Assembly (NCBI RefSeq): GCF_000143415.4
Contig: NW_003314384.1
Span: 187,554-251,553 of the forward strand
DNA: 64,000 nucleotides
Reading direction: 5' to 3'
Source of the DNA: Selaginella moellendorffii
Lineage: Eukaryota > Streptophyta > Lycopodiopsida > Selaginellales > Selaginellaceae
The notes under the pieces are model-generated. The model made no database searches and had not been told where the DNA came from. It saw only the letters and a list, made by a program, of their open reading frames with translations. This document shows, in pieces, positions 28,243 through 40,845 of this stretch. Each line of letters begins with the position of its first letter. Within the stretch, counting starts at the first letter, position 1. Made by a program: the position numbers and the translations under genes.

Positions 28243-30605
28243 TTATCCCAGGCCAACACCGCCGAGCTGCTTGTTGAGCATCTCCTGCTCTTGCTCCTGC
28301 TCCCCTTCCAACTCCTGGGCAGAACACAGTAAATAGTAAGCATGTTTTCAAACCAGAATTTCAAGCAAACCCCCCACCTGTAGCATCTTGTGAAGGAGAG
28401 GCCCCAGCTCACACTTCCCAGTCACCACGGCAACCACCTTTCTAAGGTCGTCGCTTGCTACCTCCTTGCACACAGCAACGTCCCTCTCGCTCAAGCTGGT
28501 ATTGCTTGTTCCGCGGATTTGGGAGCAGCACACCAAGCTCTGCAACGCCTTGTCGTCCAAGTCGGCACTTGGTTTACTGGCACCCGCCTGGCCACGCTTG
28601 TGCTGCTGCCATGCGGCCAGCAGCCGGAGCACTGGCTGCGTCACGTCTCGGCACAGTGCAATGGTCGGCTCGAACAAATGGTGCTCCACAATCTCCCGCG
28701 AAGCACCTGCACATACACATATGAATGCTGTGAACACAAATCTCTCTCTAGAGATCTGTACCTGGCAGCTTGAAGTCTCGCGCAAGATCAGCCCTGGAGT
28801 ACGTCGGAAGAGTAAAGTCGTACCCCTCATCGGTGCCGTATGGGCAGACAGCCCCTCCCGATACCTCCATGCGCTTCCAGAAGCGCAGCTCCTGCCATGC
28901 ACACGTAAGTCTTCGTGCAGAAAAATCAAGCAAGATCATACCTCCACAAGGTAGTAAATCACTTCGTTGACACCCCCTTCGTCTCCGTTCTCCACGACCG
29001 GCAGCCGCGGCATGAGCATCTGGTAGCCTCCAGCGGCTGCCCGGGAGCGGATCTCGTCCAGGAGCATCCAGCTGCACTCTTCCTCCTCCTCCGCCTCCCC
29101 TTGCAAGCTCACCGCGGCCAACAAGTTGACAAAGCTCCTTTCCAGCCTCAGGCTTTGCATCCTCCTGGGCAGGCTTTGCATCCATATGTCGCACTTGGCC
29201 GCAACACGGTCATTGTCGTCGTCGGCCAGACCCGACTTCACCTCCTGCAGCAGCGACGAGTTTGTACACGGCGGCCATCCCAGCCGGTTATAAGCCATGT
29301 TGATGTGCTCCACCATGGCTCTGTGCTTCGACTGCCCCCCCTGGCAGCGGAGCCACGAATGGAAGAGGCGAGCCACGGTGTTGCTTGCAAAGTCGAGCTC
29401 CACAACGGACGTGTGGAGCTCCACTAAGGCGACCATGTGGGAGCATCTGTCACCCCACAGGCTGGAGGAGCAGTCTGCGGCAGCTTGAGACAAATCCACA
29501 CCCGAATCCTTGATAGCCTGCACAGTAGCCGATTTAAGACCTCTCCAAGTGTTATGTATACGTACCTCGATCATCTTTTCGACAAAAGTTACTGGGATGC
29601 ATGCTACGGGAGTGAAAGGGTTGTCCCCTTGCTGCATCATCCCACCTCGAAAACGAACCCAAGCCTCCAGCTGCTCAACGTCGCTCGAGGAGAGCGGCAC
29701 CGCCTGCGAGCTGGAGGTGACGTTGAACACAAAGGAGAGTGCCAGCTGAAGCATGCATAGGATGCCAGTCCCCGCCAGCTCCGGTGGCAGCGTCAGCCCT
29801 TGGCTCCGATCGCCCACTTCCTTGCTGGGAGCAATGAAATGCTTGTCCAGGTGGTGCTTGACGAATTGCACAAGGTAAAAGTGCTTGGCCACCAGGAGCC
29901 AGGTATAGAAGAGCCGGCACACCATCTCGGTTACATCGAAGGCGTCGCAAGGCTGCGGCAGCTCGACCATCGTCTCGGCCTGGGTCTCGACCGCAGCAAT
30001 GGTTGACGGCTTGATATGGCAAAGCATGGCATACATCTCTGCCGGTCGAGACGGAGTTATATACATTGATCGATGAAACATACTTCGGCATACCTTCAAG
30101 GATGTGATCAGAGTGAGGAGCGTACGGAACATCTCTGGACGTATACTAGGAAGACAAGAAAGCACAGGAGTGAGAGAAATCCATGAAGGTGTGTGCTTAC
30201 AGCTACGAGCAGCGACATGATCGCCTTGAACGCTGGCCTGTTGGAGAAGCAAGCCATTGGACGCCAATCGTGGGCAACGTCAGTGCCAGGATCCGCGTAG
30301 CGGCAAAGGCTGAGAGCCAGGCGCACGAAAGCCGCTCCAAAGAAAGGAAAGTTCTCGGACGCGGCCAACTCCCAGATGTCGTAACGCACCTTGTCGATGC
30401 TGATTCTGGGCAGGGAAGCGAAGTGGTGCAGCTCCTCCAGGAAGCTCGGGTACAGGGATGCAATCGCACACCGTCGGTACAGGTCGTGGATGATGTGCTC
30501 GAACCTCTTGCCGGCGGGGCCGTGCAGCCACAAGTAGAAGAGCGCAATGGCATTGTCATCCACCCAGAAGAGCTTGCGCCGTTGCGACTCCCGCGTTACC
30601 TCCAT
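28243..30605 (-). CDS. Unknown 673-residue protein, 7 exons
   Basis: Exons (minus): 30605-30201, 30132-30094, 30036-29566, 29517-28942, 28891-28762, 28706-28378 and 28314-28243. All junctions are GT-AG with consistent phase and total 674 codons including stop, which is strong evidence for a real gene. The product begins MEVTRESQRRKLFWVDDNAI and is largely helical in look, with many Leu/His/Trp positions (ALFYLWLHGPAGKRFEHIIH, RLFYTWLLVAKHFYLVQFVK), an acidic run EAEEEEEC, and a C-terminal coiled-coil-like ELEGEQEQEQEMLNKQ. No signal peptide, membrane segment or known catalytic motif stands out. I do not recognise the family; it may be lineage-specific. Introns 2 and 3 use a CAGAG/ATG acceptor, chosen to keep phase. 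Confidence 0.75.
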
Positions 30606-31621
30606 AAACCTTGCGATGTCCGTACAATTTATTTATCTCACCTGTTAATTTAAATTAATTATTTTAAGTAGTACTTTTAAACAGTTTAAACATTTTTTTT
30701 AAAATTATATATATTCTAAAAATATTTTAAAAGAAAATGTATGTATCCATTTTCTATTGATCCCAACTCAATATACAATATATCCTCTATCAAACTAAAA
30801 AAGATTTTGCCTCAAACCAATTACATTGGAGGTAATATATATTGTCAAGAGAAAAAAAAGATTTTGTGCATAGACTTAACCTTTTTTCATAGAACTATTA
30901 ATTAGATTTCTTGCATATTATAGATAAGAAAATTTATATTTTAAAAACCTCTACTTAAATTCCATGATATATTCTATAATGATAGGTTTTGATATTATAA
31001 GATAATAATACATATTTTAAGGTTTATCATAATTGGATGAATAAAGCCACTAGAAGAAAATTTATAATTATTACCCATGCTTACACTCTTTTGGTGAAGC
31101 TTCTTGGTTTTACAATTATGGGGTGTGAAATTTTAGTTTTCAAAATATGGTATTCTTGAAAATTTGGTAAAGGAAATTATATAAATATCAAACTTAATAC
31201 TCTAGGTTATATGATTAAAGAGTCATAATATTAAAAAAAAAAAGCATACTTTTTCTTTTTAATTTTAAATTTGATCATTAGACGAGATATGATAAATTTT
31301 GTGTTTTTCTAAAAATAGTGATTCGCTCTTGTTAGAGTGATAATCGCAAACTTGGAGATTAAAACAAACTTGGGTATTAAAACAAAACATTCACTTTTAT
31401 TTTTCCATTTATTCGTAAGTATCCACATTTTTATAATAAGTACATCATTAAATAAAACAAATATTTTGCTGCATGCACAACAATGGTTTGGTTTGCTTAT
31501 TTATTAAAAATAAAATAAAATAATTTAAATATAAACTTAAAAAGGTCTAATAAATTTCTATCATCTTTAGAGTTCTTTGAATCAATTTTTTCTTTAATTA
31601 CATAAATTTAATATAAATTTA
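30606..31621. other. AT-rich intergenic DNA
   Basis: About 1 kb of strongly AT-rich sequence with no open frame of note. It resembles in composition the stretches at 36606-37307, 45920-46218 and 51237-52200. Together these look like one AT-rich locus split by three retrotransposon insertions. Confidence 0.5.
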
Positions 31622-31625
31622 ATAG

Positions 31626-31799
31626 TGTGAGTGCATGGAATATGGAAAGGGAATACAGAAATGTGCATATCAATTAGCCCAAAAACCCTAGCTTATATAC
31701 AGGAGCGAGTGGTCCGGATTGAAACCAATCCGACGGCTACCAAAATCCACTACGCTAATATTAGTATACAACATCGTAGCTGTACACTTGGCCCTCACA
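31626..31799 (-). repeat. 3' LTR, copy 1
   Basis: 174 bp. On the minus strand it runs TGTGAGGGCCAAGTGTAC to CATGCACTCACA. It contains TATATAAGCTAGGG, a TATA-like promoter core, about 60 bp before its end. Confidence 0.95.
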
Positions 31800-31831
31800 T
31801 CATCCCCTCCTCTCGGAATAATGGAAGGCCG

Positions 31832-34800
31832 TCAGGGTTCTCTTGTAGATGGGCCAGGATCTGGAGGAACGTCAAGAGGAGGCATCGGTGGATCTGTAGA
31901 CGGTATTAACTGCTCCTGATCCCTTTGTATGAAGCGTTTTAACCGTTGCACATGCATAATCTCCGGAGGATCGGCCTGCTGAACGTCATGCCGAACCTCA
32001 TAAACTTGTGGTCCAACTTGCCGCAACACCCGATACGGTCCTTTCCACTGCGCAAGAAGCCCCTTAGATAAACCACGTACCATAAGATGGGGAAAACGGA
32101 CTAACACCAAATCATCCACTTTGTACTCCGCTGGTGGACGATGATGGGAATTGTAGCGCCGTTGTTGTCCCACTTGTACGCAGCCTAAGTGTTCAGTAGA
32201 CTCTGCTCGGACAACTGGAAGAATGCTTGTCAAATATTGATCCCATGACCTAGCATCAGGAGCTCGTGGCAATCGCGAAGGTAAACCTAGCTCTGTTGGT
32301 AAAATTGGATCATGACCATATAGAAGTTTATATGGTGAAGCACCAACAGAACTCTGCACCCCTGTGACATAAGCATACCGAAGAGATGGCAAATAACCAT
32401 CCCAATCCGAATGTTGAAAGTTCACATACTTCGCAATCATCCCTTTGAATGTCCGAACGAGCCGTTCCACCAGACCGTCTGATTGTGGATGATAAGCACT
32501 CGTAAAAGTGTGGCGTATCCCCAACCGAGATGTCAAAACATGAAATACCTCAGCCATAAATGCAGGACCATTATCCGAAAGAATCCGTTCTGGACAAGAA
32601 TGCTGGAACACCACTCAATTGAGGAGGAAGTATCCAACAGCAGTTGTAGAGGCACTAGCAAGAGCACCAACTTCCACCCAACGAGTCAAGTAGTCAGAAG
32701 CAATAATAACATACTCATTGCCAGCAGTCGATCGCGGAAAAGGTCCCATAAGATCAAACGCCACCAACTCAAACGGACGAGAAACTGCAATTGCCTCCAA
32801 CCGTCCTTTTGCAGCACAAGGGGGAGTATTACGAGCTTGGCACCAAACGCAGCTACGCACATACCGGATAATATCACGTCGCATCTTTGGCCAATAGAAA
32901 GATCTGTGCAGCTTCTCGGTGACACGACGGTGTCCCATATGCCCACCTAGAATAGGAGAATCATGGTAGGCATGGAGAAACCGCGGAATAAACACCGAAG
33001 GCACCACCAGCCGTAAATGAGCATCAGGATCCGTCCCCACAAAATAAAGAAGGCCATCTTCAAGGCGATATTGAGAATGTAAATGCCGAAAAGGCAAGTC
33101 ATCAGCAAGTGATGCAGGATTCTCAAACCCATCTCGAAGCCTTCGAATCCACGGCTCAATCTTTTGAGCCTCGCGAACCTCATCCAGAGAAGGTAGATCT
33201 TGCTCTACGCCCTGTGGACACTGAACGTCAAGGACAGCAACCGCCGACGGCACAGAATCTTCATCTAGAAAATCCACAGATGCTGGAACAACAGGTTTGT
33301 CAGAAACATGAGAAGTGAGTGGAGAAGGAAGAGGAGCTCCAGAAAGGGCATCAGCATCAGCCATAGAACTCCCTGGGCGATGAACAACATCGAAATCATA
33401 TATCTGAAGCTTCAAAGCCCATTGAGCCGTACGACCAACCAGGTTCTTCCGCTTCAATAATGAAGTAACAGCAGCATGGTCACCTTCAAGTAACGTTCGA
33501 GAACCATGTAGATAGGCATGAAGTTTCTCGAAACCCCAGACTGCTGCTAAACACTCCTTCTCCGTCGTGGAGTAGTTCATCTCCGCTGGTTGTAATGTAC
33601 GGCTTATGTATGCAATGGGATGGCGCTGACCAGGCACACTCGAGCTCTCTTGCATCAACACACCTCCAAGACCAATGTCAGAAGCATCCACGCGCAAAAT
33701 AAAAGGTCGAGTGTAGTCAGGATATGCCAAAACCGGAGGAGTCGTCAATAGCTCTTTGAGATTCACGAACGCCCGCTCACAATCGGGAGACCAGATGAAA
33801 GATGACGTTGATGACTTCAGCAACACTTGCAATGGTATAGTGCGATCGGAAAGATGATCCACAAAACGACCGAGATACTGCACCTTACCCAAAAAGCGCT
33901 GCACATCATTCACACACTTCGGAGTAGGGAACTCTAGAACAGCCACAAGTTTGTCAGGATCAACTTGCAAACCCTTACGAGAAATACGGTACCCAAGATA
34001 AGTTGTGTCCTTGGACCCAAACACGCACTTCGACCGCTTCAGCTTTAAACCAACGTCGCATAGCCGATCCAACACTTTACAAACATCACGAACATGCTCC
34101 TCCCACGTCCCCTCCGAGTGGATCAAGACATCATCAATGAAGTCAGCCGTCACCTCCGGCATATCGCAAAGAACCTCGTCCATCATCCGCTGAAAAGTTG
34201 TTGGAGCATTGTTCAAACCAAACAGCATCACCAAAAACTCGTACAAACCAAATGGTGTATGAAAAGCAGTCTTAGGAATATCGTCTTCAGCCATCGGTAC
34301 TTGCCAATACCCAGAAGCAAGATCTAGCTTGGTGAACCAACGACTTCGCCCCAGACGATCCAAGAGATCAACAGTGTGAGGAAGAGGGTACACGTCCGGG
34401 ATCGTCACTTCATTTAACGGACGATAGTCGATGCAGAAATGAATACTCCCATCAGGCTTCGTCACAAGATGAGGTTCACATGCCCAAGGACTCCGCGACT
34501 TCCGAATAACACCCTTCTCCAACATCTCCTTGACGTTTGCACGTAAAATCTTGATCTCCTTGGGTGACCGACGACGAACAGGAACCTTGATTGGACGAGC
34601 ATCCCCGGTTGGAATGGGATGACGTGTGGCAATCTTGGCCCCAGACGATAGGTCAAATTCAAAGAGATCAGAATACTCCTTCATGAGCTGGTCAACAGCT
34701 GCAAGAGGGATCGGAAAAGGGAAGAGCAGAACAAGATGGAAACACAAGAGGAAATAATGGGGGAACAAAAGTAATGGAAGCAGAGGTAGAAGTAGAGGGA

Positions 34801-35417
34801 CGAAGAGGTACGGAAGTGAGAGGAATGGATGAAACATAAGGAAGTATGAGAAAAGGGGGAAAAGCCTCAAAGTCACACTTGGCATGATTGTGCTGCAACC
34901 AATCCATACCAAGAATGAGGTCAAAAGCTTGACTCGGCACCACCCGCAACGACTGCAACTCAAGCTCGAGATCGCCCACACACACAACCAGGTCCGCCTC
35001 ATCTCGTGCACATGCATGTGTACGGCCGTTGCCATAAAGAATGAAAACTGGATCCGCCGCACGACGCAAGTGTAGACGACAACGTGTGGCAACAGGTCGA
35101 GCAATAGAAGATAAACTCGAACCTGTATCAACCAACACGGAGAGAAGAATAGGAGACCTCTTGTTATAAAAACGAGCTTGGAAAGTAAACACTGGATGAA
35201 CCGGTGCCGAGTGAACCCCTTGATGATACTCCCGAAAGAAAGATGGAGGGGTCACTAACTTATTCGCGCAAGGTCCCTCCATTACTCGCGCGACTCCTCG
35301 TTTCCCGAATGCACCTCGGTATCCAAACCTTCCACCGCAGCAGCACCAACGGGACGTTGCTGACGCCAAGGTCTCCACCCAGGAAATGGAGGTCGCCAAT
35401 CCGGAAAGCGCCGACAA
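31832..35417 (-). pseudogene. pol of copy 1 (protease, RT, RNase H, integrase)
   Basis: Domains from the right: retropepsin LVDTGSSLSS and LILGMDWLQ, then the frameshift, then RT (TRHPIPTGDARPIKVPVRRR, FCIDYRPLNEVTIPD, KLDLASGYWQVP, active site DFIDDVLIHS). RNase H follows (LRVDASDIGLGGVL, EKECLAAVWG, VHRPGSSMADADAL), then the H2C2 finger (H...C-VWC), the integrase core (FDLMGPFPRS, LSDNGPAF, YHPQSDGLVERL) and a GPY-like C-terminus (LAQWKGPYRVLRQVGPQVYE). One in-frame TGA splits integrase at about 32613. Disabled by that stop and the upstream frameshift. Confidence 0.9.
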
Positions 35418-36194
35418 CGCCGATAAGTATGACCAACTTCATCACACGCCCAGCAACGAACGTCACGGCCACGACCACGTCCTTGCCCTTGTCCTTGGAC
35501 TCGAGTAGCAGCAGCATCAACCTCCATGGGAACAGGACCATCACTCATAGGAAGTGGAGTTGTAGGACGTGTAGCAAGAAGTGGAAGAGGCGACGTCTCA
35601 TAACGTTGTGCCAAGCGAAGAGCATCGTTAAGAGTGGCAGGAGCAAGTGCATGCACAAGTCCGACAAGATCTTGACGAAGTGCTGGCCACAGCATTTCTA
35701 GCTTGATCCGCTCCGACATATTTGGCTCCGCACGAAGCAAAAGACTTCGGAAACGAACGCCATGGCCCTTGGCGAAGACGATGCAATTGTTGGAAGGCAT
35801 CATCACAATCGTCGGCGTGTCCGAAGGCGTGTTTGAAGACGTCCGGAAGAACACTCCAATCGCCACGAGTAGCTGCGCTCAATCCATTGTACCACTGCAA
35901 TGCCGTCCCTTGAAGACATGTGGGGAACTCACGCAAACGTCGAGCATCATCCCAAGAATGATATGTGGCAATCACCGTGAAGTGATTGAACCAATGGTAC
36001 ACATCATCCCCAAGATTCCCACGAAAGAACTCCGGCCAAACGCGAGGATTGGCATCAAAAGCAGGAGGAGTTGTACCATGTGCCGTGAACGCCGCTATCA
36101 ACTGAGTTTGGTTGTTCAATTGCAAGCGCATAGCATCAAGCAATTGAACCAACTGCTGCTCTAGAGACAAAGGAGGAGATTGCGAATCGGCCAT
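35282..36194 (-). pseudogene. gag of copy 1
   Basis: Starts at ATG 36194 (MADSQSPPLSLEQQLVQLLD). Capsid-like core YHWFNHFTVIATYHSWDD, LQGTALQWYNGLS; zinc knuckle CWACDEVGHTYRRC near the C-terminus. A deletion of about 20 bp after the LHRLRQGP segment shifts the frame. The first half and the knuckle half are otherwise intact. Confidence 0.88.
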
Positions 36195-36427
36195 GAAAAT
36201 GAATGAGAAAGAAAGAGCAAAAGAAGAGAAATGACAAAAAGCTGGAAAGAAATGGTAGATCTAGACAATGCAAAAAGCTAGATCTAAACCAAAATCCTGA
36301 AAGGAAAGAACAAAAGAAAGGAAATGGAAAAAGCTAGATCTAGACAATGCAAAAGCTAGATCTAAACCGAAATCCCAAATCCAAGCACTCCCCAGGGACA
36401 ATCAAAGGTGCCCCTCACCTCCACCAA

Positions 36428-36601
36428 TGTGAGTGCATGGAATATGGAAAGGGAATACAGAAATGTGCATATCAATTAGCCCAAAAACCCTAGCTTATAT
36501 ACAGGAGTGAGTGGTCCGGATTGAAACCAATCTGACGGCTACTAAAATCCACTACGCTAATATTAGTATACGGCATCGTAGCCGTACACTTGGCCCTCAC
36601 A
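36428..36601 (-). repeat. 5' LTR, copy 1
   Basis: 174-bp partner of 31626-31799. Confidence 0.95.
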
Positions 36602-36605
36602 ATAG

Positions 36606-37307
36606 CATTATGGCAAAGAATTAAAATTATATTTATATATTAATAGGCAAAATATTTATTAAGATTGACAAATTATAAGTATATTTTTACTATTTTCTTT
36701 GTTAGAATATATTTATGAAATACATTTTTAAAAAATAAAGATTTTAAATATAATCAATTAATTCTAATTTACTTACTTTGATAATAAAAAACATGAGCAT
36801 TTTTAATATGTTTTTTACACATTGGGGGGTATATATTTTTCTTCCTTATGAGTATACAGCATGACATAAATAATAAAAGCATGAGATATTAAATTTTGAG
36901 TTTATTTAATTATTTTGAGAAAAAAACCAAAGTTTATGACTTTTATATAAATTTTATGTTATATTTATTTCTTATTTTTTAATGATATTTTTATAAATAT
37001 TTTATTTTTTAAGGTTTAAAAGGAACTCAGCTATGATGCTGACTTCTTCTTTAATTTTTTTAATGATCTTTTTTGTGAAGTTGATGAAGTGTTTTTTTTC
37101 ATTAACATTAGTAAATTCATTGGGATAAAATTTTTATGTGATAAAACAATATATCCCAAAACTTTTATTTATAAAAGTATTTTAATAAATATTTTATAAT
37201 ATAACTATATTCAAAAATTTAATTAATAAATTTATTTTTTTCCAAAATCTGAGAGGCTTACAATAAAAAAACTTATATAAATTCAATCAAATATTATTAA
37301 TATTTTC
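36606..37307. other. AT-rich spacer between retrotransposons
   Basis: No gene seen. Continues the AT-rich locus interrupted by copies 1 and 3. Confidence 0.5.
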
Positions 37308-37311
37308 ATAG

Positions 37312-37486
37312 TGTGAGGGCCAAGTGTATGGCTATAATGCTATATACTAATATTAGCATAGTGGAATTTAGTAGCTGTCAAATTAGTTTCAATTCGGACC
37401 ACTCACTATTGTTTATAAGTTAAGGTATTTGGGCTAATTGATATGCACATTTTCTGTATTCTCTTTCCATATTTCAATCATTCGTA
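37312..37486 (+). repeat. 5' LTR, copy 3
   Basis: Diverged LTR from TGTGAGGGCCAAGTGTATGG to TTCAATCATTCGTA. The primer region TTGGTGAAGGTGAGGGCCAC follows, the same unusual primer site as in copies 1 and 2. Confidence 0.85.
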
Positions 37487-39626
37487 TTGGTGAAGGTGAG
37501 GGCCACCTTTAATTGTCCCTGAGGAGTGCTTGAATTTGGGATTTTGGTTTAGATTTAGCTTTTGTATTGTTTAAATCTAGCTTTTTCTATTTCCTTTCTT
37601 TTGTTCTTTCCTTTCAGGATTTTGGTTTAGAATTTAGCTTTTTGCATTGTCTAGATCTACCATTTCCTTCTAGCTTTTTGTCATTTCTCTTCCTTTGCTC
37701 TTTCTTTTTCATTCGTCTTCATGGCAGATCAGCAATCTCCTCCTTTGACTCTAGAGCAGCAGTTGGTACAATTGTTTGATGCTATGCGCTTGCAATTGAA
37801 CAACAAAACTTAGTTAATGGTAGTGTTCATGGCATGTGGTATAACTCCTCTTGCTCTTGGTGCCAATCCTTGCGTTCGGCTAGAGTTCTTTCACGGGAAT
37901 CCTATGAATGATGTGTACCATTGGTTCGATCACTTCACGGTGATTGCCGCATATCATTCTTGGGATGATGCTCGATATTTGTGTAAGTTTCCTACGTGTC
38001 TCCAAGGGATGGCATTGCAATGGTACAACGGTTTGGGGGCAGCCACTTGTGGGGATTAGAGTGTTCTCCCGGACGTCTTCAAACGCGCTTTCGGACATGC
38101 CGATGACTGTGATGATGCCTTCCAACAATTGCATCGTCTTAGCCAAGGGTCATTTGAGAAGGTAATGCAATTTGGGGATCATTTCTGAAGTCTTTTGCTT
38201 CGTGTGAAGCCAAATATATCGGAGCGGATCAAGTTAGAAATGTTGTGGCCAACACTTCGTCAAGATCTTGTTGGACTTGTGCATGCACTTGCTCCCGCCA
38301 CCCTTAACGATGCTCTTCGCTTAGCACAATGTTATGAGATGTCGCCTCTTCCACTTCTCGCTGCACATTTTTCAACTCCACTTCCTATAGGTGATGGTCT
38401 TGTTCCAATGGAGGTTGATGCTGCTACTGCTCGAGTCCAAGGATGAGGGCGAGGATGTGGTCGTGGTCGTGATGTTCGCTGCTGGGCGTGTGATGACGTT
38501 GGTCATACTTATCGGCATTGTTGGCATTTTCCGGATTGGCGACCTCCATTTTCTGGGTGGAGATCTTGGCATCAGCAACGTCCCGTTGGTGCTGTTGCAG
38601 TGGAAGTTTTGGACACCGAGATGCATCTGGGAAATGAGGAGTCGCATGAGTAACGGAGGGACCTTGCGCGAATAAGTCAGTGACCCCTTTATCTTTCTTT
38701 CGGGAGTATCATCAAGGGGTTCACTCGGCACCGGTTCATCCAGTGTTTACTTTGCAAGCTCATTTTTCTAACAAGAGGTCTCCTATTATTCTTTCTGTGT
38801 TGGTTGATACAGGTTCAAGTGTATCTTCTATTGCTCGACTTGTTGCCACACGTTGCCGTCTACACTTGTGTCGTGCGGCAGAACCAGTTTTCATTCTTTA
38901 TGGCAACAGCTATACACATGCATGTGCACGGGATGAAGTAGACTTGGTTGTGCATATGGGAGATCTCGAGCTTGAGTTGTAGTCATTGCGGGTGGTGCCG
39001 AGTCAAGCTTTTGATTTCATTCTTGGTATGGATTGGTTACAACACAATCATACCAAGTGTGACTTTGAGGCTTCTCTGCCTTGTCTCATACTTCTTTATG
39101 GTTCATTCATTCCTTTCACTTCCATACCTCTTCGTCCCTCTACTTCTACCTCTGTTTCCATTACTTTTGTTCCTCCATTATTTCCTCCTATGTTTCTATC
39201 TTGTTCTACTTTTCCCTTTTTCCAATCCCTCCAACAAGCTTTGTGTTGTAGCGGTTGACTGACTTATGAAGGAGTATTCTAATCTTTTTGAATTTGACCT
39301 ATCCTTTGGGGCCAAGATTGCCACACGTCATCCGATTCCAAACGGGGATGCTCGTCTAATCAAGGTTCCTGTTCGTCGTCGGTCACCCAAGGAGATCAAG
39401 ATTTTATGTGCAAACATAAAAGAGATGTTGGACAAGGGTGTTATTTAGAAGTTGCAGAGTCCTTGCGCATGTGAACCTCATTTTGTGACGAAGCCTAATG
39501 AGAGTATTCGTTTCTGCATTGACTATCGTCTGTTAAACAAAGTGACAATCCCGGATGTATACCCTCTTCTTCACACTGCTAATCTCTTGGATCGTTTGGG
39601 GTGAAGTTTTTGGTTCACCAAATTGG

Positions 39627-40786
39627 TGTAAGGAACCGACTCTTCGTGATGCCGTAGGCTAAAGGATCCCCAAAAGCATGACCGAAATGACAAAGAGTTC
39701 ATCAGATGGGACTGAGTCGAAGATCAAGTCTAAGACTGACTCTAAGACCGAGTTCCAAATAGAGTTCGGGATTGAGTCCGAGGCCGAATCGGAGGCCGAG
39801 TTCGAGACTGATTTCGAGACCGAGCTCGAGATAGAGTCCGAGATCCAAATTGGGTCCGAGACTGAGTCCGAGGTCGAGTCCAAAGTCGAGTCCGAGATCG
39901 GGTCCGAGATCGAGCCCGAGATCGAGTTCGAGACCGAATCCGAAGTCGGGTCCGAGATCGAGTCCGAGATCGAATCTGAGACTAAGTCCAAATACTAATA
40001 TGGGTCAAGGGGTGAAAGCCCAAAGCGTGTGTCTCCCAAGGGGGGGGGGGGCTGCAAGGGGTTCCAAAAGTATAGTAGGGATAGTGAGGTCCAGGAACCA
40101 GTCTTGAAAGAACTCTCCAGTGGTGCTTCTAAACTGACTTGAGGTTGAGATTGGGGCTGAGGGGCCGAGGGTGGGAGTGAGCATGGGCTTGGGTGGTGCC
40201 GGAGGGGCCACCCAGGGAAGTGCTCAAGAGCAGCTCCCACTCCCGAAAGGGAAACCGACTGCAGTGCTCCCAGCTCATGTGGAGTGGTGCCCCACTTGAG
40301 TACCTTGTGGCTCATTGGTCCTCGCCCTTCCTAGGGGCTTGGGCCTTCCCTTCGGGATGGAAGTGGGGGGGAAGAGGTACCCACACCGGGCCGTTAGGCC
40401 ACGGTGTTTCGCCCTGATGTCCCGAAGCAAGTGTTGCACCCAAGGCTTGGGATTTAGAGGTTCCATGATCAAGTCTTGTTATACCAAGGGGTGTTAGGAA
40501 CTTGGAGGCTTGGTGTGTTTGGTTGCTTGAGCTTGCGGGGAGTGTAGCCAAACCTTAAGTCCAGTCTAACCCGGGGAGGGGGATTGGGAGGGATTTGGGA
40601 ATCTGTGGATGGAAGGCTAACTCTCTGTTGCTCATGCAGTGAGTAGCTGAAACCAAGTAGGACCAAGTAGGAGCTGGTACAATAGGCGAGAACCTTGGCG
40701 AGGGAACTTAGCACAAGCCAAGGCAGTGTTGGTCGGATAGACGAGGTAAGCTGGTAAATTGGAAAGGAAAAATTTTGTGGCTTACA
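39627..40786 (+). repeat. 5' LTR of the nested element
   Basis: 1160 bp, TGTAAGGAACCGACTC to AAATTTTGTGGCTTACA-type ends, directly followed by AATT and the primer site. The 5' quarter holds a GAG-rich tandem repeat. Confidence 0.9.
39678..39998 (+). repeat. 12-nt-type tandem repeat with open frame inside the LTR
   Basis: Irregular repeats of TCCGAGATCGAG-like units from about 39715 to 39990. They leave a 106-residue frame open (MTEMTKSSSDGTESKIKSKT, then Ser/Glu alternation such as EIESEIESETKSK). The opposite strand is open too (Ser/Asp alternation), as expected of such a repeat. Coding is not supported; the repeat itself is certain. Confidence 0.75.
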
Positions 40787-40845
40787 ATTTGGTATCGGAG
40801 CCTTTTCCTCAGTTCTAGCAAAGGATAGAGGCGGATTGCTGGGAG

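Larger units (their letters stand above)
31626..36601 (-). mobile_element. Ty3/gypsy element, 174-bp-LTR family, copy 1
   Basis: Full-length minus-strand element of 4976 bp bounded by TGTGAG/CTCACA ends and ATAG target duplications (31622-31625, 36602-36605). It is non-autonomous as it stands: relative to copy 2 it lacks about 20 bp in gag (near 35765) and about 14 bp at the protease-RT junction (near 34700), and it has a stop in integrase (near 32613). LTR-LTR differences counted by eye are about six in 174, mostly C/T transitions. The primer site after the 5' LTR reads TGGTGGAGGTGAGGGGCAC, not the initiator-Met type. No chromodomain. Confidence 0.95.

Noticed and set aside
37567-37779. Phe/Leu-rich open frame after the copy 3 LTR
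   Set aside because: It overlaps the untranslated leader and gag start of the retrotransposon in another frame.
39678-39998. Ser/Glu-repeat protein gene
   Set aside because: It is a tandem repeat inside an LTR, open on both strands, without independent evidence for translation.
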